From the NCBI GenBank assembly GCA_015680685.1, contig MNCI01020931.1, positions 685,314 through 712,425 of the forward strand: DNA of 27,112 bases, in the 5' to 3' direction. This stretch comes from Gnetum montanum. Lineage: Eukaryota > Streptophyta > Gnetopsida > Gnetales > Gnetaceae. This document shows positions 20,391 to 27,112 of this stretch, in pieces. The notes under the pieces were generated by a model. The model was not told the DNA's origin and made no database searches. It worked only from the letters and a program-made list of their open reading frames with translations. The position numbers were made by a program, and so were the translations under genes. The first letter of the stretch is position 1; each line of letters starts with the position of its first letter.

Positions 20391-22415
20391 ATGTCTCTCT
20401 CAAAAGACTATGATAATGCAACAACTAGTAAAGCAATTCATTGGAGAACCAACAAATTATACAATGATGAAGATGAAGTTTGAAGTACTCAATCTGATGC
20501 AGGTGTCTTCTATGTACATAAACGAAGACAACATCATCCCAAAATTATAACCTACCTAGTGATGATGAACCCCTGTTGGCCACTAAGAGCCTAATGCATA
20601 TATAAGAGGTTATTCGCATATCCCACAGGCATCGCAAGGAAAGTCATCTACCCAAGCTTAATTTAAACAAATTTTCCAAGTTTTCAGGAGTCTATGATTT
20701 AGATCCACAACAACATTTACAAGCCTTCTATGATGCCTATGCATGGAACAACATTGATACTGGATGGCAAAAACTTAAGCTCTTTCCTATGACACTCGTT
20801 GGCTAAGAAAAAGTATGATATAGGTCCTTAAGACCAAAATGAATTTGACATTGGCCAACAATGGTAGAACTCTTTAATGAAAGATATCAAACCTATGCGA
20901 GAGTGTCAGCCTTGAGGAGATAAATCCAAGAATGGAAACAGGGGCAACATAAACCCTTGGACATGGCCTTAGAAAGATACTATGCATTGTTAAACAACTG
21001 CCTAGGCCATGGGTTCTCCGAGGAAAGGCTAATGTACCATGTCATAGATGGGCTCGGTAATGAAACAAGGGAAACACTAAGGATGTATGCCCTAGGTCAA
21101 CTATATGAGCTATGGACCCACCAATTCCAAGAGCTTATTAAGTGGGTAGCAAAAGAAGAAGGAGAAATGGCTAAATGGGAGAATGTTGAAAGCTCTCAAT
21201 AGGACCAAAATCTCGAATTAGCAATCCATGATGATGAAGAGGAGAAATCAACTCATCCCAAGGAGGTGGAATCATCTTTGCCAATACTACAATCACTAGA
21301 TGAAATTGAGGCAAAGATCAATAAGATGACAGAATGGATACATGAAAAATGTGGAGAATATGCTAACAATATTGGAGGTAGAACCATGATGAACCAAGAA
21401 GTAAGATAGAACACCCTTAGACAATCAAAAATAAGGGTTGAAGAAAATAAGAACTCAACTGCTAATCATACGTATCAATGTAACATTTTCTTGTATGATC
21501 ACCCCAAAGGTCAATGCCTAATCTTGTCACATTTACATGAGCATTGGGAAAGAATGTTACATCTAGAGTTCATACAAAAATTATGTTCAATCACAGTGGC
21601 AAAAATCCTAGTCATGGGGGAGACCACCTCCAAACTGGTCATACCCTTCATACCATCCAAACCCAAGCACTTATTAGGTTCAACATCTTGTTTCCCCAAC
21701 CGAGTCAACATCTTCTATCTCACCATGTTGTTATCATTCTCCTAAATACTATCAACCCATATCCTATCCAACACAATCACCACCTCATGTGTCTTACACT
21801 TTTCTTCAACCTCAATATTCTTATCCTTCACCTCCTTCTACATCGCCACTAATAGTACCAGAAGGTTTTGCACCACAGCATCAACCCACAAATGTTACTT
21901 GTGCTGCTACTATCAACCGCAATGGGAATCCTCCACAACATCGAAGGCATCTCTTCTTTAGACATGACCGTAGAAAGGGACAACACAGTTCCAAGACCAT
22001 TGCATCCTTCCACTCAGCACAAGTTCAACACTATGGTGCATCTTTCTTCTTGAACCCAATGCCTCATGTTACCTTATCAGGGCTACTAATCAATACTCCA
22101 ACAACCATGTGACCCAATGAATATAGCCACATAGGGAGACATATCGACCCTTGCATACCATCTTACAATCAAGGGTGTCATAGTGGGTCAACTCTGTATT
22201 AGTTAAACTCATCTTCTAACTTGCCCCACTATGTCAACTTTAATATGGTGTGTGCACCCCAATTTGGATACATTCCAACCACAACATCAAAAGACACCCA
22301 GTGGTTTGGATATGACCAGGTCCTAATATTTCAAAAATGCATCGATCCAACCCTTCCATTTATTAATTCTTGCTATGATCAAAAGTTTAGTTATGGGGGA
22401 TATCCCCCATTCTAA
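20391..22415 (+). pseudogene. gag: R2 gag, frameshifted homologue of R1 gag
   Basis: The ATG at 20391 and the TAA at 22413-22415 match the R1 gag ends, so the span is ~674 codons. A TGA interrupts it early (GAAGTTTGA). A 7-base deletion relative to R1 (near 20545) then shifts the frame, and the capsid core continues in the new frame: LDPQQHLQAFYDAY, then PLDMALERYYALLNNC and EERLMYHVIDGL. A TAA and a TAG (21200-21202) sit at the same codons as R1 stops 72 and 271. Further frameshifts occur around 21580-21790. The end SYGGYPPF is identical to R1. This copy retains CGA where R1 codon 43 is TGA, which shows that R1's stop came from CpG decay. Confidence 0.8.
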
Positions 22416-22429
22416 CAAATAGAATTAAT

Positions 22430-22556
22430 GAAAGTTTTTCCTTTTCTTTAATTTTACAATTTTTTGTTTTCCAATTTTTCATCTTTCAATTTTTTGTTTT
22501 AACTTTTTATTGGTTGGTTCATCTTTTTATTTATTGTTTTATCTTTTTATCTTTTT
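22430..22556 (+). other. T-rich tract after R2 gag stop
   Basis: A run of T-rich sequence with repeated TTTTTGTTTT and ATCTTTTTAT words, at the same position as the R1 tract (8617-8735, minus). Confidence 0.5.
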
Positions 22557-23793
22557 AAGGGTAATCTCATCTATGAATAAAACACTCATGTGACTCGTTG
22601 GTTGAGGTGTTGTTCTATGCTATCAAGTCTCAAGTAACTAATTATTTGGACAACGAGCTCATCACATCCACCCAACCATTTTATTAATAAAAGGTTCTAC
22701 TTTGGGTACAGTGATATTCTTGACATCATTAAAACTTAAAGTAATTTTGTGCTCATTATAACTAGAGCGAAGAAGGATGAACCAAGAGAGAATGGCTAGG
22801 GTGTGACATCAAGGAGACTTGTGAATTCTCTTTGGTGATAGCTATTAGAGTTATTATGCAGCCTAGTTGTGCTAAGATCCTTGTAGATCTAACAAAAACT
22901 GGGAGTAAGAGTAATAAAGGCACTAAATAAAAAAATGCTATTCTAGGGGCTCTCACTAGAAAGACATGCACCCATGCTTGAAGGTAGGTGGCTTCTCTAG
23001 ATTACGCATCAAACAGAAAAAAAAAAGATCAAGATAAAAAGTGCTGCAAAGTAATTCCAAATCACTCCTCCCTTGAATGAAATGCCAAGTGATCACACAC
23101 CTTTTTTTCATGGTACTCTTATGGTTGTTCATCATGGGATGAAACAATGTGATGTCACTGATCGAAGCAATGGATTGGAGCAATGGGCTAATGACACATT
23201 AATCATGCCCTACACTCAGGATTCATTGTGCCCTGGGTCAGTTACCTCATGTTCCAATCTCTGCAATCCCTTCTCCGATTCATCTCATCTCACTATTCAT
23301 GTATTTGTGATGCATGTCTTGTGTAGGATTGAATTCATACCTCATCACGATGGTATCTACATGTGTGTGTTTTGTGGAACTAGTGTGGATTACATTTAAC
23401 CCTTTTAGTACCTACAGACATTTTTGGGTATAGTTACGTAAGGGTATGATAGGTAGGAACCTGCTTTGGGGAGGACCCAATTGAATGACTTTTGTAATTT
23501 GTACTTATTGCACACCACCACATCATTTAATACTCTTCTAGTACTTCATTACCAAATCTATTCTTTCCCTTATCATCCTTCTAAGTTCAAACGTTCCTAT
23601 ACACCATCTCATGTCCTTTTTCCTTATTCCACTCATGAATTTCATTGTGAAATTCCATCTCATTATACCTTTTGTGCCTTCTGGTCTATTCAATGTTACC
23701 CTGCATCTTTCCAATTAACCTAAAATCCTTCATTTGTGGCCTTAAAAATTTAGAAATTTATTAATTTTACTAAGTACCCTATTTTCAATGGGC

Positions 23794-23868
23794 TGCAATA
23801 TCAGGTACCCGATATTGGATCCATGCTATCGAGTATGCAATATCACATCCATAAAAAACTATATATAT
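23794..23868 (+). promoter_or_regulatory. R2 internal promoter-like module upstream of ORF2
   Basis: Four ATATC/GATAT-like units (23794-23846), the first pair a near-palindrome centred on GGTACC, are followed by CTATATATA (23859-23868). The GGTACC-centred pair differs from the GGTACC-centred pair in R2's own LTR (13242-13263) by about two bases. ORF2 begins about 500 bases downstream. Promoter activity is inferred. Confidence 0.5.
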
Positions 23869-24372
23869 GGGTCCCCTATGCACGTCAACATCATTTTACA
23901 CTATTCACATGAGGGGAGTTCTTCAAATTTTTCTCTACGAACTTGCTAACTTGCATGCCTCTTATTCCAACATCCATAACTTGTTTGTTAATGCTTCGAC
24001 TCCCATTCCAATTGAAATCATTTGAACCTGGAGTGTTCAACTTAGTCATGGGGAAAGGGTACACTCCAAGTCATGCATAATTTTTCCAAAATTCATCATC
24101 ATCCAAAGGATATCATTAAGGGTAAAGGACTGCAAAAACTGTTAAACACATTGCCAAATGAACTTTATCTCTTCACTCATACTAAGGAAATTAATTTTTG
24201 AAATCACCTTATCAAATTGGGCCCAATATCAAAACTTTTAGGGGAAAATTTCATAAAATTTCCTAACTCTGGATCACACAAAACAAGAAAGGAATTCATT
24301 AAAGGCAAGAAGTAAGGTATAAATCAAACTTTGTAAGCAACCTTACTAATGGATGGCCTCATGTGATTGCAG

Positions 24373-26000
24373 ATGGCCCCTAAACATGGACAGCAAGGAG
24401 AAGCCTCTCAAGGTGCATCCAAATGACCAAGGAGAGGCAAAGGCCAGGCATCTCCTGAGGAACATGCAAAATAGAAGGCACAATCATTTAGCATCCATTA
24501 AGAGCCTCTTGTTATTGTATAATTGGGATAGGCTGAAAGAGGAGCCGTTGAAGCACTTGAACAAGGACAACGTCTCACGTTGCCCCCAGAATGTGTTTAG
24601 GTGATCCATGAAAGGTCCATGTCAGTAGTCATGATTATGAAACTCAACTTTGGACCTTTCACAAAGTTCACTCCTGAAGCAGTTAGGGACCAACTCAAAG
24701 GATCCCTATTATGGCCTACCCTTTCTGAAAATGGTGCCTAATACCTAGGAGAGATGTACCAATTTTGGCACAATAAAGAAGAGGGCATCATAGTTGATAT
24801 TGGTGGTGTTTCTATAGATTTCTTTGCCAAGGCCATTTCAAAAGTGTTGAATCTTTTGAATACAGGGCCAAAAGTTTCTCACCTACCCACTCATTCTGAT
24901 GCTGATGCACAAAAAATCTGGTTGAAAAGGACATACAACAAGGAAGACATGGCATATGGAGAGTTGACCTTAGAGGAAAAGATCTATTTTAAGATTGATA
25001 TGTATCATATCTTCCCCATGAAAGGATTAAATAGAATCTAAATGTATGTGGCTAGAGGAAGTGTGATATTAATGGGCAAGGTAAATGCCAACCTACCCCA
25101 TCTATATCTCACAGACATTTTTAGGTAGTTTGAGGAACGCAAGACAAGGAAATTCGCATTGCCCTTCCCCTGTCTCATTAGGAAGCTATGCTGACATGCT
25201 GGAATTTTAGGGTATACTAATGATGTCCCCAAAAGAGCCCAAAATGCTTTATTTTCTAAATTGCTGAAGCCACCAGCCCCAAGGAAAAGTGCTGGTGAGA
25301 CATTGGAGCCAGAAAAAGAACAAATGAGGGGGGGGCGAGGGCCACGACAACTCAAACTGTAGGGCCTAGCCAAATCCCAAGCACAAGGCCCAGTCAACAA
25401 TAAGAAGCAAGGCCTAACATAGGCCAAAGAGACCAACCGCCACCACCACCGTAAGATTATCAACCATCGATGAGCCATCTTAGGGTTATCGCTAAGATGG
25501 TTAGTTAGGGAAGTCGTGATGATACTAATCTCTTCCAAGTCATTGACAACATCGTACGATCCATAGTTTTTATAGATCATGCATGGGGTGAAGTGTCCAT
25601 TCAAATAGGAGGAGGGGAGACACACTGGTCATAACAGATCTCAAGAAATGCTGCATCCTTTTAGGTGCGATTGGAAATAGGTGAAGGTGCCATAATCATG
25701 GTCATGCAGCACCAAGATGCAACAAGAGCCACAGAAGTGGTCAAAAACCACATAAAAGAGTCCTTTAATGTTCATGTTGTGTCATTGATGGATTTCACGA
25801 GAGTACATGATGCTCAAAATTTGGCTAGTTTTTCGATGACTCCTACGAAGCATGAGGATGTTCTTGATCGGTTGCTACAGAAAGGATAAGTGATGACGTC
25901 CTTGTTTGACATCCTGAAAGATGTCACAACAACTCAATCAAACCTCATCTCCACCAAAGGGAAGCTGTTCATGATAGAGATCAAGGTTGAGCATGCAGAG
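24373..26000 (+). pseudogene. R2 ORF2, 5' portion, cut by R3
   Basis: From ATG at 24373, directly after GATTGCAG, one frame aligns with R1 ORF2 for at least 252 codons apart from stops. Recognisable segments are HERSMSVVMIMKLNFGPF, YQFWHNKEEGIIVDIGGV, LNTGPKVSHLPTHSDADA, YFKIDMYHIFPMKG, GKVNANLPHLYL and LPFPCLIRKLC. The order matches the plant transposon protein family: a VRG-like segment, then NLPHL, then an LP-P-LI motif. TAG codons 34, 53, 76 and 252 are all matched by TAG in R1. Later parts are frameshifted. The block at 25665-25889 and the segment SLFDILKDVTTTQSNLISTKGK continue the homology until R3 interrupts at VEHAE. The coiled-coil half is displaced beyond the window. A short +1-frame ORF (24386-24604) is an alternative N-terminus. 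Confidence 0.65.
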
Positions 26001-26428
26001 TGATGAGTGGCGAGGTACCCCTACACTCCACCATACGAATACGAGCGTACACACGCAATCCAGTCGAACTCCGCAGACTAAATGCCTTAACGCCACAAGA
26101 AACACTTGGGGTTAATCGTTCGTTGTCTTCCCAGGCTTGTTTGTATGTGTCACGGTGTATGGTTAAGCAAGTCTGAGGTATGTAATTTTTTTGGTATTTT
26201 TGGCTTATCTTCTATGCTACCAGGAGAAAGGGTTGAGAAAACTAAACTAACTCTAACTAAGGTCTAAGTCTAAATTAACTAGCGTCAGCATCCGTTCCCA
26301 CTTGCTGGACACACCCTGAACTATGCAACTGCAGCTTACCAAACGCTAATCGTTACTGGGATCGCCACACGTAACGCAAGTTCTCGAAGTGGTCGTACTG
26401 AGGCACCTATTTAGCCTACGTGTGATAA

Positions 26429-26700
26429 GCAGCCGATTCCTTAGACAGCCGTACACACCCGTGGGTGCTCGTAACTAAGTCGTACTTATCACATGTTCTA
26501 GCCTAGCAATGAGCAGCCGATTCCTCAACTAGCCGTACACATTGGACCCTGGAGTTACCAAGCACAAAATCCTGGAATACGCTACTGGGTTACCAAGCAG
26601 CCAATGCTCGTAATTGAGTCGTACTCATGCATTGCGTCAAGCAACCGATTCCTTGACTAGCCGTACACGTCTGTAGACGCTCGTAATCAAGTTGTACTTG
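26429..26700. repeat. Three-fold internal repeat in R3 LTR
   Basis: Three units start at about 26429, 26513 and 26641 with GCAGCCGATTCCT, GCAGCCGATTCCT and GCAACCGATTCCT. Each continues with AGCCGTACAC and then GCTCGTAA, ending in AGT(C/T)GTACT. In the R1 LTRs the corresponding TACACATCTTGG ... GTCGTACTC block occurs once. The expansion accounts for most of the extra LTR length. Confidence 0.75.
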
Positions 26701-26947
26701 AACGCACTAGGAAAGCAGTAAATGAAAGCAATAAATGAAACCACGTGCTGCAAGGTTTATCCAAACAAGTTCGTCTTTATTGCCATACACAACTTGGGTT
26801 CAGGTTACAAGCTGCTCGAATAAAGAGCCATTCACTCTAGGACTCCTACTGTGGGCACATGGGGAAAAATTCTAACTCTGGAGTGATCAATCTGCCAGAG
26901 CCTCGTTACACTAGCCAGGATTGGGAAATGGAGGGAGTGCTGCCTCT

Positions 26948-27014
26948 TATTTATAGAAATGGCGGTGGGACGCGATATCGCGGCGGCTGCAATATCGTGT
27001 ACGCGATATCGCGG
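26948..27014 (-). promoter_or_regulatory. R3 LTR promoter module: TATAAATA plus intact GATATC array
   Basis: GCGATATCGCG (26972-26982), AATATCGTGTAC and GCGATATCGCG (27003-27013) form three units with CpGs preserved. TATAAATA follows on the sense (minus) strand at 26948-26955. R4 has the same module with one unit fewer. This is the best-preserved example of the array. Confidence 0.65.
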
Positions 27015-27038
27015 CCTAGTGCAAGTCGTGTCTCATCA

Positions 27039-27112
27039 TACCCCCATGACTGAATGAAAACTCGTCCTCAAGTTCCTTACAATGATATCAGGTAGGTATG
27101 GGATTATTAGGG
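27039..27112 (-). mobile_element. R3 interior, 3' end with polypurine tract (partial)
   Basis: The minus strand ends GGGGGTA directly before TGATGA, as in R1. The preceding sequence (GAGGACGAGTTTTCATTCA) matches R1's 3' end (3909-3940) well, and AATAATCCCATACC matches AATAATCCCATACT. So R3 is related to R1 at its 3' end as well as in its LTR. The rest of R3 lies outside the window; whether it carries pol cannot be seen. Confidence 0.75.

Larger units (their letters stand above)
22416..24372 (+). other. R2 inter-ORF spacer, about 2 kb, no gene called
   Basis: This is homologous to the R1 spacer. It begins with a T-rich tract (22430-22556) after gag. Next comes a block with TGAATAAAACACTCATGTGA that could hold a gag polyadenylation signal (AATAAA at about 22576). 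Small frames (for example 23073-23399) share short segments with R1 but do not stay aligned as protein. It ends with the internal array and TATA-like box and a ~500-base leader before ORF2. Confidence 0.55.
13203..26000 (+). mobile_element. R2: second copy of the R1 family, plus strand, broken by N1 and R3
   Basis: R2 reads on the plus strand with the same order as R1. It has an LTR (13203-13355 joined to 19579-20256), primer site, gag (20391-22415), T-rich tract, spacer, internal promoter-like module, and ORF2 (24373-26000). N1 is inserted inside its 5' LTR, and R3 is inserted inside ORF2. Without N1 about 6.6 kb of R2 is present. The remaining ORF2, polypurine tract and 3' LTR should resume to the right of R3. 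Its expected target duplication is TCCAT (13198-13202). No pol motifs are visible. Confidence 0.82.
26001..27038 (-). repeat. R3 LTR (left LTR of a minus-strand element), 1,038 bp, CpG-rich
   Basis: It begins TGATGAGTGGCGAGGTACCC and ends TCTCATCA, with the same termini and order of blocks as the R1 LTR. It is longer because of an internal three-fold repeat (26429-26700). CpGs are frequent and largely intact, so it is probably the youngest insertion here. On the minus strand TATAAATA lies at 26948-26955. The purine tract on the right shows this is the 3' LTR and that the body runs to the right. The left flank CAGAG (25996-26000) is the expected target duplication. Confidence 0.9.

Noticed and set aside
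24595-24606. TTTAGG as a programmed frameshift site joining the +1 ORF to ORF2
   Set aside because: It resembles the Ty1 +1 heptamer, but moving from that frame into ORF2 needs a -1 shift, and no -1 slippery heptamer is present.
1-27112. CRISPR arrays, bacterial operons or rRNA genes
   Set aside because: No regularly spaced direct repeats with unique spacers, no bacterial gene organisation, and no rRNA-like stretch; all signals are of plant retroelements.

Overview
This window looks like intergenic DNA from a repeat-rich vascular plant nuclear genome. The evidence is nested LTR retrotransposons, tRNA-Asp and initiator tRNA-Met primer-binding sites, a tRNA-derived SINE-like head, and heavy decay at CpG and CAG sites. 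I cannot name the species. I see no intact host gene. Most open frames are chance frames or debris of retroelement genes.

Layout, left to right. Positions 1-80 are the end of an LTR whose body lies outside the window (R4). Positions 81-3065 are AT-rich DNA with only a tRNA-like/SINE head on the minus strand near 2.8 kb. Positions 3071-11668 are a complete 8.6-kb LTR retrotransposon on the minus strand (R1), flanked by the 5-bp target duplication GTACC. Positions 11674-12585 hold nothing I recognise. A related LTR (R5, 12586-13202) is cut short by a second copy of the same family in the opposite orientation (R2, starting at 13203). The 5' LTR of R2 is itself interrupted by an unrelated 6.2-kb element on the minus strand (N1, 13356-19578, target duplication GTTAG). 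The body of R2 (20257-26000) is then interrupted by a longer, CpG-rich LTR of a younger relative (R3, 26001-27038), whose internal part runs off the window.

The R1/R2 family is the most interesting content. It has a Ty3/Gypsy-type gag with a tRNA-Asp-type primer site, then a spacer of about 1.9 kb, then a second sense ORF. That ORF resembles the 'putative plant transposon protein' family followed by coiled coil. No protease, reverse transcriptase, RNase H or integrase is visible, so these are non-autonomous elements that would need polymerase in trans. Every well-preserved LTR carries an array of GATATC palindromes centred on GTAC just upstream of a TATAAATA box. A similar array plus TATA-like box recurs inside the element upstream of ORF2. 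Both gag and ORF2 carry in-frame stops at the same codons in R1 and R2.

N1 has classical LTR, primer-site and polypurine features but no recognisable protein, so it is LARD-like. The insertion order read from nesting is R5, then R2, then N1 and R3 independently. R1 is an independent insertion. All similarity statements come from reading and aligning by hand.
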